This document shows, one piece after another, positions 10,793-21,556 of a stretch of DNA of 64,000 nt. Origin of the DNA: Hydrogenophaga crocea (lineage in GTDB: Bacteria > Pseudomonadota > Gammaproteobacteria > Burkholderiales > Burkholderiaceae_C); NCBI RefSeq assembly GCF_011388215.1, contig NZ_CP049989.1, positions 1,798,001 to 1,862,000 of the forward strand, read 5' to 3'. A program made the position numbers and the translations under genes. The notes beneath the pieces are model-generated. The model saw only the letters and a program-made list of their open reading frames with translations, did not search any database and was not told where the DNA came from. The stretch's first letter is position 1. Each line of letters starts with the position of its first letter.

Positions 10793-11041
10793 TCAGGCGT
10801 TGGTGTCGTCGGAGCTGGCGACCGAGAACTGGATCGGGCGGCCCGGCACGATGGTGGAGATGGCGTGCTTGTAGACCATCTGGGTGACCGTGTTGCGCAG
10901 CAGAACCACGTACTGGTCGAAGGATTCGATTTGCCCTTGCAGCTTGATGCCGTTGACGAGGTAGATCGACACCGGCACGTGTTCTCGACGCAGCTGGTTG
11001 AGGAAAGGGTCTTGCAAGAGCTGGCCTTTGTTGTTGCTCAC
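10793..11041 (-). CDS. hfq: RNA chaperone Hfq
   Basis: Hexameric Sm-like RNA chaperone that pairs small RNAs with mRNAs. It has 82 residues from a GTG start at 11041, preceded by GGAG at a good distance, giving [20 protein letters not shown]. Sm1 residues run 8-50, with Gln10 and Phe41 for proximal and distal RNA contacts, and the Sm2 signature YKHAIST is at 57-63. The tail after residue 70 is short and ends SSDDTNA with acidic residues, as in other betaproteobacteria. An ATG 39 bases further upstream would add a non-conserved extension and is rejected. The gene is downstream of der and upstream of hflX. Confidence 0.98.
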   Translation of the reverse strand: MSNNKGQLLQDPFLNQLRREHVPVSIYLVNGIKLQGQIESFDQYVVLLRNTVTQMVYKHAISTIVPGRPIQFSVASSDDTNA

Positions 11042-11114
11042 GATATGCTCCGTGTTCGACGTTTCGGAAGGCGGAAACATACCACACGCCTATTCCGACC
11101 GCCGCGTGGGGTGA

Positions 11115-12455
11115 TCACATTTCCTTGAACGGGTTCTCGCTCGTCCGATACTCGATTCGCAGCGGCGTTCCCACGAGGTCGAAGGCCTTGCGGAAGCGCC
11201 CTTCGAGAAAGCGCGTGTAGGCGTCGGGCACGCGGTCGAGCGCATTGCCGTGGATCACGATCACCGGCGGGTTCATGCCGCCCTGGTGCGCGTAGCGCAT
11301 CTTGGGCCGGCCGCCACCGCTGCGCGGCGGGGCCTGGAAGGCCACCGACTCCTGCAGCAGCCGCGTGAGCAGCGGCGTGGACATCTTGCGCATGGCCGAG
11401 GCGTGCGCCTGGGCGATGGACTTCCACACCGGCGCGAGGCCCTGGCGCTTGCGCGCCGAGATCAGGTGCAGCGAGGCGAACTTGAGGAAGGCCAGACGGG
11501 TTTCGATCTGGCGCTCGATCTGCTCGCGCTGGTACGCGTCGACCGCGTCCCACTTGTTGATGGCCAGCACCACGGCGCGGCCGCTTTCGAGGATGTAGCC
11601 CGCGATGTGGGCGTCCTGGTCGGTCACACCCTGGGTGGCGTCGAGCAGCAGCAGCACCACGTGCGCGTTCTCGATCGCCTGCAGCGTCTTGACCACCGAG
11701 AACTTCTCGATCGCCTCGAACACCTTGCCCTTGCGGCGCAGACCGGCGGTGTCGATGAGCTCGAACTTCTGGCCGTTGCGCTCGAAGGGCACCTTGATCG
11801 CGTCGCGCGTGGTGCCGGGCATGTCGAAGGCCACCAGGCGTTCTTCGCCGAGCCAGGCGTTGATCAGCGTGGACTTGCCCACGTTGGGCCGGCCCGCGAC
11901 TGCGAGCCGGATCACGCCGGGTTCGGCCTCGGGCTCGTCCTCGTCTTCGGGCGGAAGGCCGGGCACGCGCTCGAGCGCGATCTCGAGCATGGAGCGAACG
12001 CCCTGGCCATGCGCGGCCGACACCGGCAGCACCTCGCCCAGACCGAGTTCGAAGAACTCCACGGTCTGCGCGCCACTGGTCATGCCTTCGGCCTTGTTGG
12101 CCACCAGCACGCAGGGCTTGCCCAGGCGGCGCAGGTAGTTGGCGATGTCGTGGTCCTGCGCGCTCAGACCTGCGCGCGCGTCGACCACGAAGATGACGAC
12201 GTCGCTTTCGGCCACGGCCTGGCGCGTCTGCTTGGCCATCTCGCGGTAGATGCTGCCCTCGCCCGCGTCGGGCTCGAAACCGCCGGTGTCGATGACGATG
12301 ACCTCGCGCTTGCCCACGCGGCCGTTGCCGTAGTGGCGGTCGCGCGTGAGGCCGGCGAAGTCGGCCACGATGGCGTCGCGCGTGCCCGTGAGGCGGTTGA
12401 AGAGCGTGGACTTGCCGACGTTGGGGCGACCGACGAGGGCGATGACGGGTTTCAC
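11115..12455 (-). CDS. der: Ribosome-assembly GTPase Der (EngA)
   Basis: Double-GTPase required for 50S subunit maturation, 446 residues. It carries two G domains, each with an identical G1 motif GRPNVGKST (9-17 and about 188-196), separated by an acidic linker ([10 protein letters not shown]), and a C-terminal KH-like domain. The start is the GTG at 12455, which gives [12 protein letters not shown], the conserved N-terminus; the upstream open frame runs through the end of bamB and is not conserved-looking. It lies 31 bases downstream of bamB on the same strand, the usual bamB-der linkage, and 73 bases upstream of hfq. Confidence 0.97.
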   Translation of the reverse strand: MKPVIALVGRPNVGKSTLFNRLTGTRDAIVADFAGLTRDRHYGNGRVGKREVIVIDTGGFEPDAGEGSIYREMAKQTRQAVAESDVVIFVVDARAGLSAQDHDIANYLRRLGKPCVLVANKAEGMTSGAQTVEFFELGLGEVLPVSAAHGQGVRSMLEIALERVPGLPPEDEDEPEAEPGVIRLAVAGRPNVGKSTLINAWLGEERLVAFDMPGTTRDAIKVPFERNGQKFELIDTAGLRRKGKVFEAIEKFSVVKTLQAIENAHVVLLLLDATQGVTDQDAHIAGYILESGRAVVLAINKWDAVDAYQREQIERQIETRLAFLKFASLHLISARKRQGLAPVWKSIAQAHASAMRKMSTPLLTRLLQESVAFQAPPRSGGGRPKMRYAHQGGMNPPVIVIHGNALDRVPDAYTRFLEGRFRKAFDLVGTPLRIEYRTSENPFKEM

Positions 12456-12486
12456 GTTGCGCGACTTTGCAAAAGGGCCGGGCCGC

Positions 12487-13608
12487 TCACTGCGGGCGCC
12501 AGGCGTAGAGACCGCCGCGGCTGGTGAGCACCACCAGCGCGTCACCGGCCAGGGCGGGCTGGGACACGATGGCCGAGCCGTCGGTGCTCAGACGCGTCAT
12601 CTCGCTGCCGTCTTCACGCGACAGCAGGTGCACCAGGCCGTTGCCGTCACCCAGCGCGAACACGCGGCCCAGGGCCAGCGGGGCCGCAAGGCGGTGGTAT
12701 TTGAGGTGTTCGTTGCGCCAGGCGGGCTCGCCGTCGCCGCGGCGCCAGGCGATCAGGGTGCCGTCGGACTCGCTGCCGAACAGCAGGCGGTCGTCGCCGT
12801 GCACGCCGCTCGTGCCCTGGGCGGCGCGGGTCCACACGGGCTGGCCACGCAGCGTGTCCACGCAGCCCACGGCGGCGCCGTAGGCGCGCACGCAGACCTC
12901 GTTGCCCAGGCGCCCCACGGGGGCCACGATGTCGATCAGGCGCTCGACCTCGTTGGTGCCGCGCGCGTTCGCCACGGGCACTTCCCAGCGCACAGCGCCG
13001 TTGTCGGGGTTCAGGCCCACGAGGCGGCCCGACACGCCCGCCACCAGGGTGTCGCCCACGGCCGCAAGCGCGGCCGGGCGGCTGAGCACCAGCGGGTCGG
13101 CCGTGCGGGTCTGGCCCCACAGGCGCGCGCCGTTGGCGGCGTCGTAGGCGGCCACGCTGCGGTCGGCGGTGAAGACGAACACGCGCCCACCGGCCACCAG
13201 CGGCGGCGTGAACGAGCGCGCGGCCAGGCGCACGCGCCAGCGTTCCTTGCCGTCGGCCAGGGCCACGAGCAGGTTCTCGCCGGTGATCACCGCGGCGGTC
13301 TGGCCGTCGCTGCCCACGCCGGCCGAGAGGCGGGTGCGCAGGTCCACGCGCCAGACGTCGGCGCCCGTGGCCGCATCGATTGCGGCAACCACACCGGCCG
13401 AGCCGGCGGCGAACACGCGGCCGCCCGCGGCGACGGGCACGAAGCCCACCCCGCCCTCGCCCACCTGCGCGGTCCAGATCTGTCGCGTGCCCATGAGGGC
13501 CGCAGGCGGCGCCAGGGGCGTGGGGTCGGGCTTCTTGGGGCCGGAAGAGCAGGCGGCCAGCAGGGCCACCGAGGCCATGCCCAGGGCAAGCAGGTGGCGC
13601 CGGATCAT
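12487..13608 (-). CDS. bamB: Outer-membrane assembly lipoprotein BamB
   Basis: Beta-propeller lipoprotein of the BAM complex that inserts outer-membrane proteins. It has 373 residues. A lipoprotein signal peptide ends in LLAAC with Cys20 as the lipidated residue. The body consists of PQQ-like WD-type repeats with recurring DAATG, DAANG and NPDNG turns, consistent with an eight-bladed propeller. The start codon overlaps the stop of the YfgM-like gene (ATGA), showing tight coupling. The yfgM-bamB-der order is conserved in many proteobacteria. BamD (23362), OmpH and the end of BamA (63.4-64 kb) are also in this window but in other operons. Confidence 0.95.
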   Translation of the reverse strand: MIRRHLLALGMASVALLAACSSGPKKPDPTPLAPPAALMGTRQIWTAQVGEGGVGFVPVAAGGRVFAAGSAGVVAAIDAATGADVWRVDLRTRLSAGVGSDGQTAAVITGENLLVALADGKERWRVRLAARSFTPPLVAGGRVFVFTADRSVAAYDAANGARLWGQTRTADPLVLSRPAALAAVGDTLVAGVSGRLVGLNPDNGAVRWEVPVANARGTNEVERLIDIVAPVGRLGNEVCVRAYGAAVGCVDTLRGQPVWTRAAQGTSGVHGDDRLLFGSESDGTLIAWRRGDGEPAWRNEHLKYHRLAAPLALGRVFALGDGNGLVHLLSREDGSEMTRLSTDGSAIVSQPALAGDALVVLTSRGGLYAWRPQ

Positions 13609-14267
13609 GAACGCGCCTCCGGCTGTTCCACGCTCACGCCGAGGGCGGCGAGCTTGATGGCGACCAGGCGGCGCACCTCGCTGCGCGGCTCCAGGCCCTT
13701 CCAGGCGGCCTGGTACTGGGCCTTGGCCTCGTCGGTCTTGCCCTGCGACATGAGCACGTCGCCACGGCGGTCGGCCAGCAGCGGCTCGAAGGCCGCGGGC
13801 GCGGGGGTCTGCAGCGCCTGCAGCGCGGCGTCGGCGCGGCCCGCCTCGAGCTCGACCGAGGCCAGGCGCAGCCGGGCCACGGCCTGCAGGCCGTCGTCCT
13901 GGGTGGTGTCGAGCACGCCTTGCAGCGCGGCACGCGCCTTGTCGTGCTGGCCGGCTTCGAACAGCACCTTGCCCGCGAGCAGGCCGGCCTGCGCAGCGTA
14001 GGTGGTGCGGGCGAAACCGCTGCGCATGTCGGCCAGGCTGCGCTCGGTGCGCTCGAGGTCCTTGGCGAGCGCGGCGCGCTCGACCTCTTCGTAGAGCGCA
14101 GCGGCCTTGGCGCCCTGGTTGCGCTGGTACCAGTTCCAGCCGTTCCAGGCGGCGAAGCTGCCGAACACCACGATCAGCACCCAGCTGATGGCGTTGCCGT
14201 ACTTGGCCCAGAAGTGCTTGAGCTGATCGAGCTGTTCCTGTTCTTCGAGGTCGAGGTGCTTGGCCAT
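13605..14267 (-). CDS. YfgM-like membrane-anchored TPR protein
   Basis: Inner-membrane protein of 220 residues with a short cytoplasmic N-terminus (MAKHLDLEEQEQLDQLKHFW), one transmembrane helix at about 26-42, and a periplasmic tetratricopeptide-like domain to the end. It matches the YfgM/DUF2133 family; in E. coli YfgM sits at the SecYEG translocon and helps periplasmic chaperones. The start ATG at 14267 is set by the conserved KHLDLEEQEQ segment. It lies between hisS and bamB and overlaps bamB by four bases. A TACAAT -10-like element in the 52-base gap after hisS could provide a promoter. Confidence 0.9.
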   Translation of the reverse strand: MAKHLDLEEQEQLDQLKHFWAKYGNAISWVLIVVFGSFAAWNGWNWYQRNQGAKAAALYEEVERAALAKDLERTERSLADMRSGFARTTYAAQAGLLAGKVLFEAGQHDKARAALQGVLDTTQDDGLQAVARLRLASVELEAGRADAALQALQTPAPAAFEPLLADRRGDVLMSQGKTDEAKAQYQAAWKGLEPRSEVRRLVAIKLAALGVSVEQPEARS

Positions 14268-14319
14268 GTCGGGATGTGGTCGCGAAAGTGCTGGATTGTA
14301 GGTAGCGGCGCGAAACGCC

Positions 14320-15615
14320 TCAGTGCGCGCGCACGCGGGCGGCGATGGCCTGGGCGTCGGACAGGGGCATGGCCGCCTGCGAAGGCGCGGCGTCGCGCTC
14401 GCCGCGCAGGGGCTTGAGCGCCACATGGCCCTGGGCCAGTTCGTCGGCGCCGAAGATCAGCGCCCAGCGCGCGCCGCTGGCGTCGGCCTTCTTGAACTGC
14501 GACTTCATGCTGCCCATGCCGTCGGGCCCGCCGGCGTGCATCTGCACGCGCGCGCCGGCCGCGCGCAGGGCACGCAGCAGCGGCATCACGCGCGGCAGGT
14601 CGGCGGCGTCGGGCACCACGGCATAGGCATCGGGCACGGGCGCATCGGGCAGGCGGCCCTGCTCTTTCAGGAGCTCGAGGATGCGTTCCATGCCGAGCGC
14701 CCAGCCCACGGCGGGCGTGGGCTTGCCGCCGATCTGCTCGAACAGGCCGTCGTAGCGGCCGCCGGCGCAGACCGTGCCTTGCGAGCCGAGCTGGGTGGTG
14801 ACGAACTCGAACACCGAGAGGTTGTAGTAGTCCATGCCGCGCACCAGCCGCGGGTTGACGCGGTAGGCGATGCCGTGCGCATCGAGCAGCGCTTTCAGGC
14901 GCTCGAAGTGCGCGAGCGATTCGGCGCCCAGGTGGTCCATGAGGCGCGGCGCGGCATTCACCAGGGCCTGCATCGCGGGGTTCTTGGTGTCGAGGATGCG
15001 CAGCGGGTTGCTGTGCAGGCGGCGCCGGGCGTCTTCGTCGAGCTGGTCGGCGTGCGCTTCGAGGTAGGCGATCAGGGCCTGGCGGTGCGCCAGGCGCTCG
15101 GCCGGCTGGCCCAGGCTGTTGATCTCGAGCTCGATGCCCGTGAGGCCGAGCTGCGCCCACAGATCGCTCGCGAGCACGATGAGCTCGGCGTCCACGTCGG
15201 GCCCGGCAAAGCCCAGGGCCTCGGCGCCGAACTGGTGGAACTGGCGGTAGCGGCCGCGCTGCGGGCGCTCGTGGCGGAACATCGGGCCCATGTAGTAGAG
15301 GCGCTTGGGACCTTCGTAGAGCATGTTGCTCTCGAGGGCCGCGCGCACCACGCCCGCGGTGTTCTCGGGCCGCAGCGTGAGGTGCTCGCCATTGAGCTTG
15401 TCTTCGAAGGAGTACATCTCCTTCTCGACGATGTCGGTGACCTCGCCAAGGCCACGCACGAACAGCGCGGTGGGCTCGACGATGGGGGTGCGCAGGTTGC
15501 GGTAGCCGTAGCGCGCCATGAGCGCGCGCAGCGTGTCTTCGAGCCACTCCCAGTGCGCCGACTGCGGCGGCGCGATGTCGTTCATGCCTTTGACGGCAAC
15601 CAGTTTTTCAGCCAT
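14320..15615 (-). CDS. hisS: Histidyl-tRNA synthetase
   Basis: Class II synthetase charging tRNA-His, 431 residues. Motif 2 elements are LRPENTAG at 81-88 and [18 protein letters not shown] at 113-130; the histidine-binding AGGRYDGL loop lies further on, followed by the anticodon-binding domain. The start at 15615 ([14 protein letters not shown]) gives the conserved KGMNDI at 9-14. It is 25 bases downstream of ispG on the same strand. A paralogue used in histidine regulation, hisZ, lies 7.4 kb further along in the same cluster. Confidence 0.97.
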   Translation of the reverse strand: MAEKLVAVKGMNDIAPPQSAHWEWLEDTLRALMARYGYRNLRTPIVEPTALFVRGLGEVTDIVEKEMYSFEDKLNGEHLTLRPENTAGVVRAALESNMLYEGPKRLYYMGPMFRHERPQRGRYRQFHQFGAEALGFAGPDVDAELIVLASDLWAQLGLTGIELEINSLGQPAERLAHRQALIAYLEAHADQLDEDARRRLHSNPLRILDTKNPAMQALVNAAPRLMDHLGAESLAHFERLKALLDAHGIAYRVNPRLVRGMDYYNLSVFEFVTTQLGSQGTVCAGGRYDGLFEQIGGKPTPAVGWALGMERILELLKEQGRLPDAPVPDAYAVVPDAADLPRVMPLLRALRAAGARVQMHAGGPDGMGSMKSQFKKADASGARWALIFGADELAQGHVALKPLRGERDAAPSQAAMPLSDAQAIAARVRAH

Positions 15616-15640
15616 GTGCGGGACGGGATGGGAAAAGGGC

Positions 15641-16906
15641 TCAGGCGGGCGTGCCGAAGCGCTTCTCGATGTAGTTTTCGACGATGGTCTGGAACTCGCG
15701 TGCGATGCCTTCGCCACGCAGCGTCATGGCCTTCTGGCCATCGATGAACACAGGCGCGGCGGGCGCTTCGCCGGTGCCGGGCAGGCTGATGCCGATGTCG
15801 GCGTGCTTGCTTTCGCCCGGGCCGTTCACGATGCAGCCCATGACCGCCACCTTCATGCCTTCGACGCCCGGGTAACGCTCGCGCCACACGGGCATGGACG
15901 CGCGCAGGTAGTCGTCGATCTGCTTCGCGAGTTCCTGGAAAGTGGTGCTGGTGGTGCGGCCGCAGCCCGGGCAGGCGGTGACGCTGGGCACGAAGCTGCG
16001 CAGACCCATGGCCTGCAGGATCTCCAGGCCCACCACCACCTCTTGCGTGCGCGCCTCGCCGGGCTGCGGCGTGAGCGAGATGCGGATGGTGTCGCCAATG
16101 CCCTGCTGCAGCAGCACCGACAGCGCCGCGGTGGAGGCCACCGCGCCCTTGGTGCCCATGCCGGCCTCGGTGAGGCCCAGGTGCAGCGGGTAGTCGCAGC
16201 GCTGGGCCAGCGCCTGGTACACGGCGATCAGGTCCTGCACCGCGCTGACCTTGCACGACAGCACGATGTTCTCGCCCGGCAGGCCGATGGCCTCGGCCTT
16301 CTTCGCGGATTCGATGGCCGAGGTGATGAGCGCCTCGTACATCACCTGCTTGGCGTCCCAGGGCGTGGCGCGCGCGGCGTTCTCGTCCATCAGGCGGGCC
16401 AGCAGGTCCTGGTCGAGACTGCCCCAGTTCACGCCGATGCGCACGTGTTTGCCCAGGCGTGCGGCGATCTCGACCATCTGCGAGAACTGGCGGTCGCCCT
16501 TGTCGCCGCGGCCCACGTTGCCGGGGTTGATGCGGTACTTGGACAGCGCCTCGGCACAGGCCGGGTGGTCGGTGAGCAGGCGGTGGCCGTTGTAGTGGAA
16601 GTCGCCGATCAGGGGCACCGCGATGCCCATGCGGTCGAGTTGCTCGCGGATGTGCGGCACGGCCCGGGCGGCTTCGTCGTTGTTGACCGTGATGCGCACG
16701 AGCTCCGAGCCGGCCTGCGCGAGTTCCTTCACCTGGATCGCGGTGGCGATCGCGTCGGCGGTGTCGGTGTTGGTCATGGACTGCACGCGCACCGGCGCGT
16801 CACCGCCCACGGTGACGGCGTGGCTGCCCCAGCGCACCACGCCCTGGCGCGTGCGCCGGCGGGGCACTTCGGGCAGGGGAATGGGCTGGGGCTCAGGGCT
16901 GCTCAT
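15641..16906 (-). CDS. ispG: 4-hydroxy-3-methylbut-2-enyl diphosphate synthase (flavodoxin)
   Basis: 4Fe-4S enzyme of the non-mevalonate isoprenoid pathway, converting MEcPP to HMBPP. It has 421 residues, a TIM-barrel N-domain and a C-terminal iron-sulfur domain. Cluster ligands are Cys312 and Cys315 in ACPGCGR and Cys358 in [10 protein letters not shown], with Glu365 as the fourth ligand. The N-terminus contains VQSMTNTDT at 41-49, a substrate-binding signature. It starts at ATG 16906, three bases after the rodZ stop, so it is translationally linked to rodZ. The rodZ-ispG-hisS order is conserved across proteobacteria. Confidence 0.97.
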   Translation of the reverse strand: MSSPEPQPIPLPEVPRRRTRQGVVRWGSHAVTVGGDAPVRVQSMTNTDTADAIATAIQVKELAQAGSELVRITVNNDEAARAVPHIREQLDRMGIAVPLIGDFHYNGHRLLTDHPACAEALSKYRINPGNVGRGDKGDRQFSQMVEIAARLGKHVRIGVNWGSLDQDLLARLMDENAARATPWDAKQVMYEALITSAIESAKKAEAIGLPGENIVLSCKVSAVQDLIAVYQALAQRCDYPLHLGLTEAGMGTKGAVASTAALSVLLQQGIGDTIRISLTPQPGEARTQEVVVGLEILQAMGLRSFVPSVTACPGCGRTTSTTFQELAKQIDDYLRASMPVWRERYPGVEGMKVAVMGCIVNGPGESKHADIGISLPGTGEAPAAPVFIDGQKAMTLRGEGIAREFQTIVENYIEKRFGTPA

Positions 16907-16909
16907 GGG

Positions 16910-17887
16910 TCACTTCGCTTCGAATCGGGCCACGTTGTTGCGTGCGATGGCCGCGGCGTTGAAGGGCCGGCCGCGCAGGGTCACCTCCACGCCGCCCGCG
17001 TTGCCGACCACCACCGCGTACGGCGGCGCGGCCGAGAACTCCACGCGCTCGCCGGCCTGCAGCAGGCGCTGAAGCACGACGGTGCCGGTGCCGTTCGTGA
17101 CCTCGACCCAGGACGCCTGGCTGGCAGCCAGACCCAGCACCGCGCCTTCGGGCGGCCGGGCGCCGGCTTCCGCGGCCGGGGTCGCGGGGCTGGCGGGCGC
17201 GGTCGCGGTCGCGGTCGCGGGGGCAGTGGGTGTGGCGGGGGCTTCGGTGGGGGGCGTGGCGGCAGTGCCTGGCGCAGCCGGTGCCGCCGGAGCGGCGCCC
17301 GCGCCCGGTGCGGCGCCCGCGTCCGCGGCTGCCGGGGCGGGCGCACCGCCCTCGCCCGCTTCGGGCGTACCGGGCTGGAACAGCGGCGCCGCGGGCGGCG
17401 CCATGGGCACGGCCGCGGGCGCAGCGGGGGCGGCCGCTTCTTCGGCGGGGCCGCTGCCCATGCGCGGCAGGAACACGATCACGAGCGCGGCCAGCAGCAG
17501 CACGATGGCGACCAGCAGCGCCGGCCGAGAGAGCCAGCTCAGCGCGCCCGCGGGCGGGGCGTCGCTGGCGCCCTTGAAGGGCGCATTGATCGGCCGGCTG
17601 GCGTCGCCAAGCACCGGCGCCTGGTTGAGCGGAATCTGCTCGAGCACCGGGCCCGGGTCGATCTTGAGGTGGCGGCTGGCGCTGGACGCGAGCGCGCGCG
17701 CAAAGGTCAGGTCGGGCAGTTCGTCGTAGCGCCCGGCTTCGAGCGCCTCGAGCTTGCGCACCGGCACCTTGAGCGCCGCGGCCAGCGCCGCGATGTGCAG
17801 GCCCGCGGCTTCGCGCGCTTCGCGCAGGCGCACGGGGCGTTCCGGCACCTGCGGCTGCAGGCCGCCGTCGATCACCGGTTCAGTCAT
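16910..17887 (-). CDS. rodZ: RodZ-like cytoskeleton protein (HTH, TM, DUF4115)
   Basis: Bitopic membrane protein that links MreB to the cell-wall elongasome. It has 325 residues. A cytoplasmic helix-turn-helix domain (about 20-80; LREAREAAGLHIAALAAALK) is followed by a transmembrane helix at 123-140. The periplasmic side has a very Ala/Pro-rich linker of roughly 90 residues (148-240) and a C-terminal DUF4115 beta domain. The linker is longer and lower in complexity than in E. coli RodZ. The start ATG at 17887 overlaps the end of pilW by eight bases. Confidence 0.9.
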   Translation of the reverse strand: MTEPVIDGGLQPQVPERPVRLREAREAAGLHIAALAAALKVPVRKLEALEAGRYDELPDLTFARALASSASRHLKIDPGPVLEQIPLNQAPVLGDASRPINAPFKGASDAPPAGALSWLSRPALLVAIVLLLAALVIVFLPRMGSGPAEEAAAPAAPAAVPMAPPAAPLFQPGTPEAGEGGAPAPAAADAGAAPGAGAAPAAPAAPGTAATPPTEAPATPTAPATATATAPASPATPAAEAGARPPEGAVLGLAASQASWVEVTNGTGTVVLQRLLQAGERVEFSAAPPYAVVVGNAGGVEVTLRGRPFNAAAIARNNVARFEAK

Positions 17888-18722
17888 TGAAAGCTCCGCG
17901 CTGGTACGCGGCCCATTGGGGCGATTCGGGGAAGCGCCGGCCGAGCTGCTGAGCCAGCTGGGCCACGACCACGTCGTTGCCCAGCCGGCGTTCCACGCGG
18001 ATGCCCAGCCACAGCGTTTCGGCGTTGGCCAGCTCGGAGTTGTTGACGCGGCGGATGATGAACTGCGCGGCCTGGCTGTCGCCGCGGCGGTGCTTGAGGC
18101 TCGCGAGGTTGTAGGCGGCGATGGGGTTGCCCGGGTCGAACTCGTAGGCGCGCGCAAGCGCGGCCTCGGCCTCGGGCAGCTTGCCCGCGCGCAGCAGGCA
18201 CACGCCCTGCAGCAGCAGCGTGCGCGGGCGGTTCTTGTAGGTCGGGCTTTCGAGCGCCTGCTGGAACAGGCGGTCGGCCTGTTCGTAGCGCGCCTTCTCG
18301 CAGGCGAACAGGCCGTAGGCGTGCTGCGCTTCGGCGTCGCGCGGGTTGATCTGCAGCGCGCGGCGGAAGCTCTCCTCGGCCAGCGCGTCGTCCTGCAGCC
18401 GCATGTAGACCAGGCCGCGCAGGATGTAGGCCGGGCCGAAGTTGGCGTCGGCCGCGAGCGCGAGCTTGATCTCGTCGAGCGCCACCGTGGTCTGGCCCTG
18501 GTCGAAATAGTTGGCCGCGAGCTCGTAGCGCAGTCGCGCCCGGCGCACCGACTGCGGCTCGTCGGAAGCGGTCATGGGCTCGACCCCTGGCGTGGGCGTG
18601 GACGACACGCGCGGCGCCTGCGACGCACAACCGGCCAGCACCACCAACGCCAGTGCCGCGGACAGCAGCCACAGCAGGGAGCGGGAACGGGACGGGAGCG
18701 GTCGGAACGCTGGCTGTGTCAT
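17880..18722 (-). CDS. pilW: Type IV pilus biogenesis/stability lipoprotein PilW (PilF)
   Basis: Outer-membrane TPR lipoprotein (PilF in Pseudomonas, PilW in Neisseria) needed for PilQ secretin assembly and pilus stability. It has 280 residues; the signal peptide ends LVVLAGC with lipidated Cys32, followed by about six tetratricopeptide repeats, with typical A-x-x-x-Y/G-L-x-x spacing from residue 60 on. The start at 18722 overlaps the rlmN stop by four bases (ATGA), and its own end overlaps rodZ. It lies between rlmN and rodZ, the conserved site. No other pilus genes are in the window. Confidence 0.93.
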   Translation of the reverse strand: MTQPAFRPLPSRSRSLLWLLSAALALVVLAGCASQAPRVSSTPTPGVEPMTASDEPQSVRRARLRYELAANYFDQGQTTVALDEIKLALAADANFGPAYILRGLVYMRLQDDALAEESFRRALQINPRDAEAQHAYGLFACEKARYEQADRLFQQALESPTYKNRPRTLLLQGVCLLRAGKLPEAEAALARAYEFDPGNPIAAYNLASLKHRRGDSQAAQFIIRRVNNSELANAETLWLGIRVERRLGNDVVVAQLAQQLGRRFPESPQWAAYQRGAFND

Positions 18723-19870
18723 GCCTGCCTTTCTTTCTCGGGGGTCACGAAGCGGATCGGTTGTTCGGTGGTGCGGCGTTGCGCCATGCGGCGCGCGGCG
18801 TTGGTGCGGTCGAGCACGTCGCCCGCGAGCTGGCCACAGGCGGCGTCGATGTCGTCGCCGCGCGTCTTGCGGATGGTGGTGACGATGCCGCCGGCGTTGA
18901 GCAATTGCCCGAAGCGCTGCACCACCGCGCGCGGCGAGCAGCGCAGCCCCGAATCGGGGAAGGGGTTGAACGGGATGAGGTTGAGCTTGCAGGGCACACC
19001 GCGGCCCGCGTGCCCGCGCAGCAGCTCGAGCAGCGCCTGGGCGTGTTCGGGCTGATCGTTCACGCCGTCGAGCATGCAGTACTCGAAGGTGATGAAGTCG
19101 CGCGGCGCGGCCGGGAGGTAGCGCAGGCAGGCGTCGAGCAGCTCGGCGATCGGGTACTTGCGGTTGAGCGGCACTAGGTCGTCGCGCAGCGCATCGGTGG
19201 GCGCGTGCAGCGACACGGCCAGCGCCACCGGGCATTCCTGGGCCAGGCGGTCCATCATGGGCACCACGCCCGAGGTGGACACGGTCACGCGGCGGCGCGA
19301 CAAGCCGTAGCCGTGGTCGTCGAGCATGACCTTGAGCGCGGGGATCAGCGCGTGGATGTTCTGCAGCGGCTCGCCCATGCCCATCATGACCACGTTGGTG
19401 ATCACGCGTTCCCCGGGCCGGTTCAGGTGCTGGCGCAGGAAGAACTCGGCCTGCCAGAGCTGGGCCAGGATCTCGCCCGTGGTGAGGTTGCGCGAGAAGC
19501 CCTGATGACCGGTGGAGCAGAACCGGCAGCCCACGGCACAGCCCGCCTGCGAGGACACGCACAGCGTGCCGCGGTCGTCTTCGGGGATGAACACGGTCTC
19601 GACGGCATTGCCGCCGCCGACGTCGAACAGCCACTTGATGGTGCCGTCGGCCGAGTCCTGGCGCGAGAGCACGGGCAGACCGGTGATGTGCGCTGCGCCG
19701 GGCAGCTTCTCGCGCAGGCTGCGCGCGAGGTCGGTCATGAGCGAGAAGTCGGACGCACCCTTCTGGTGGATCCAGCGAAACAGCTGGGTGGCGCGGAAGC
19801 GCTTTTCGCCCAGCTGTTCGCAGAAGGCGGCCAGCCCCTCGAGGTCGAAGTCGAGCAGGTTGACCGTCAT
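18719..19870 (-). CDS. rlmN: Dual-specificity 23S rRNA/tRNA adenine-C2 methyltransferase
   Basis: Radical-SAM enzyme that makes 2-methyladenosine at 23S A2503 and tRNA A37. It has 383 residues. The radical-SAM cluster cysteines are Cys111, Cys115 and Cys118 in CAVGCRFC; the mechanistic cysteine is Cys346 in [10 protein letters not shown], with [10 protein letters not shown] at 163-172 for SAM binding. The start ATG is at 19870, seven bases before the end of ndk. It is second in the ndk-rlmN-pilW-rodZ-ispG-hisS cluster. Confidence 0.97.
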   Translation of the reverse strand: MTVNLLDFDLEGLAAFCEQLGEKRFRATQLFRWIHQKGASDFSLMTDLARSLREKLPGAAHITGLPVLSRQDSADGTIKWLFDVGGGNAVETVFIPEDDRGTLCVSSQAGCAVGCRFCSTGHQGFSRNLTTGEILAQLWQAEFFLRQHLNRPGERVITNVVMMGMGEPLQNIHALIPALKVMLDDHGYGLSRRRVTVSTSGVVPMMDRLAQECPVALAVSLHAPTDALRDDLVPLNRKYPIAELLDACLRYLPAAPRDFITFEYCMLDGVNDQPEHAQALLELLRGHAGRGVPCKLNLIPFNPFPDSGLRCSPRAVVQRFGQLLNAGGIVTTIRKTRGDDIDAACGQLAGDVLDRTNAARRMAQRRTTEQPIRFVTPEKERQA

Positions 19871-19877
19871 GACATGA

Positions 19878-20303
19878 TCAACGCGAGTAGACGTTCATGC
19901 CGGGGAAGAAGAACGCCACTTCCACGGCGGCGGTCTCGGGCGCGTCAGAGCCGTGCACCGCGTTGGCGTCGATGCTGTCGGCGAAGTCGGCGCGGATGGT
20001 GCCCGGGGCGGCCTTCTTGGGGTCGGTGGCGCCCATCAGATCGCGGTTCTTGAGGATGGCGCCTTCGCCTTCGAGCACCTGGATCATCACGGGGCCGCTG
20101 ATCATGAAGTCGACCAGGTCCTTGAAGAAGGGACGCGCGCTGTGCACGGCGTAGAACTGCTCGGCTTCGCGGCGCGAGAGGTGGGCCATCTTGGCGGCCA
20201 CGACCTTCAGGCCGGCGGCCTCGAAGCGGGCGTAGATCTGGCCGATCACGTTCTTGGCGACGGCGTCGGGTTTGATGATCGAAAGGGTGCGTTCGATGGC
20301 CAT
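19878..20303 (-). CDS. ndk: Nucleoside diphosphate kinase
   Basis: Balances nucleoside triphosphate pools by phosphate transfer through a histidine intermediate. It has 141 residues, the family norm. The active-site His117 is in NAVHGSD at 114-120, and the N-terminal [12 protein letters not shown] is canonical. It is the first gene of the cluster; a promoter with TAGAAT lies upstream. The C-terminus ends [11 protein letters not shown], a little shorter than the E. coli enzyme but complete. Confidence 0.98.
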   Translation of the reverse strand: MAIERTLSIIKPDAVAKNVIGQIYARFEAAGLKVVAAKMAHLSRREAEQFYAVHSARPFFKDLVDFMISGPVMIQVLEGEGAILKNRDLMGATDPKKAAPGTIRADFADSIDANAVHGSDAPETAAVEVAFFFPGMNVYSR

Positions 20304-20362
20304 GGAAGTCCTGAAGTTATGAGAAAAAAGGCCCAGGCGCTGGCGCGCCCGAAAAGCCCACG

Positions 20363-20390
20363 ATTCTACATGGCGGAAGCGTCGTCCAAA
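20363..20390 (-). promoter_or_regulatory. Candidate sigma-70 promoter for the ndk-rlmN cluster
   Basis: On the minus strand TTTGGA (20385-20390) and TAGAAT (20363-20368) are separated by 16 bases, placing the start near 20356 and a leader of about 50 bases before ndk. That leader contains a GC-rich hairpin (GGCGC/GCGCC) followed by TGGGCC and six T residues, which could attenuate or could end the upstream rluB transcript. Confidence 0.5.
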
Positions 20391-20395
20391 TGGCT

Positions 20396-21556
20396 TCAGC
20401 CACGTGGCCCGCTGCGGCCACGGCCCTTGGGCGCGCCCGCGGCATTGGCCTGGCGGCGCTGGCGCTGCACGGCGTCCTGGCCGATGTAGCCCTGGCTGGT
20501 CTTCATCGGGTCGGGATCGCCGCGCGGCGGGCCGCTGCGGCGGGCCCGCGAGGGCGGCGCCGGCGGCAGCTTGGGGCCGGGACCGTACTTGCGGCGCGCC
20601 GTGGCGGGCGCGGCGGGGGCTGGCGCGCGCACCGGCCGCGGGGCTGCCATGCCCGCGGCCTGGCCCAGGCGCTGCACGTCGCGCTCGCCGAGCTCGACCC
20701 AGTCACCGCGGCGCAGCCCGCGCGGCAGCACCACGGCGCCGTAGCGGATGCGGATGAGGCGGCTCACGGCGTGGCCCACGGCCTCGAACATGCGCCGCAC
20801 CTCGCGGTTGCGGCCTTCGCCGATGGTCACGCGGTACCAGCAGTTCGCGCCCTCGCCGCCGCCATCGTCGATGGACTGGAACTGCGCCATGCCGTCGTCG
20901 AGGTTCACGCCGTCGAGCAGGCGCTGCTTCTCTTCGTTCGACAACGCGCCCAGCACGCGCACCGCGTACTCGCGCTGCAGCCCGAAGCGCGGGTGCATGA
21001 GCTTGTTGGCCAGCTCACCGGCATTGGTGAACAGCAGCAGGCCTTCGGTGTTGAGGTCGAGCCGCCCCACCGACTGCCACTTGCCCTGGTGCAGGCGCGG
21101 CAGGCGGCGGAACACCGTGGGCCGGTTCTGCGGGTCGTCGTGCGTGACGACCTCGCCCGCGGGCTTGTGGTAGGCCAGCACGCGCGGCGGCGGCGCCTGC
21201 AGGCGCAGGCGCACCGGCTTGCCGTTGACGCGCACGATGTCGCCCTGGCGGATGCGCTGGCCCACGTGGGCGGGCTCGCCATTGACGGACACGCGCCCTT
21301 GCTCGATGAGCGATTCCATTTCGAGGCGCGAGCCCAGGCCGGCCTGGGCCAGCACCTTGTGCAGCTTGGGCGAATCGGCCTCGGGCTGCAGCACGCGGCG
21401 CGCGGGGCCGGCCGCTGCGGCGGCGGTGTCCTCGGGGGCCGCGGCCTCGTCGAAGGCCCCGCTGACGACCTCGTCGAAGCTCAGGGCGTCGGCCGCGGGC
21501 TCGGTGGCCGGGGCGCGGCGCTCAGGCCGGGGTTTGGGGGGAGCCGGCTGGGTCAT
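20396..21556 (-). CDS. rluB: 23S rRNA pseudouridine synthase B
   Basis: RsuA-family pseudouridine synthase modifying U2605 of 23S rRNA. It has 386 residues from ATG 21556 ([14 protein letters not shown]). A disordered acidic/Ala-rich N-terminus of about 60 residues precedes an S4 RNA-binding domain at 63-115 ([14 protein letters not shown]), then the catalytic domain with Asp167 in [13 protein letters not shown]. The C-terminus is a basic Pro/Arg/Gly-rich tail of about 60 residues, longer than in E. coli. The start lies inside the 3' end of scpB (35-base overlap), so the pair is translationally linked, as in many bacteria. Confidence 0.92.
   Translation of the reverse strand: MTQPAPPKPRPERRAPATEPAADALSFDEVVSGAFDEAAAPEDTAAAAAGPARRVLQPEADSPKLHKVLAQAGLGSRLEMESLIEQGRVSVNGEPAHVGQRIRQGDIVRVNGKPVRLRLQAPPPRVLAYHKPAGEVVTHDDPQNRPTVFRRLPRLHQGKWQSVGRLDLNTEGLLLFTNAGELANKLMHPRFGLQREYAVRVLGALSNEEKQRLLDGVNLDDGMAQFQSIDDGGGEGANCWYRVTIGEGRNREVRRMFEAVGHAVSRLIRIRYGAVVLPRGLRRGDWVELGERDVQRLGQAAGMAAPRPVRAPAPAAPATARRKYGPGPKLPPAPPSRARRSGPPRGDPDPMKTSQGYIGQDAVQRQRRQANAAGAPKGRGRSGPRG

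Noticed and set aside
17082..17729. Ala/Gly-rich open frame opposite rodZ
   Set aside because: It mirrors the Ala/Pro linker of RodZ on the other strand and has no independent support.
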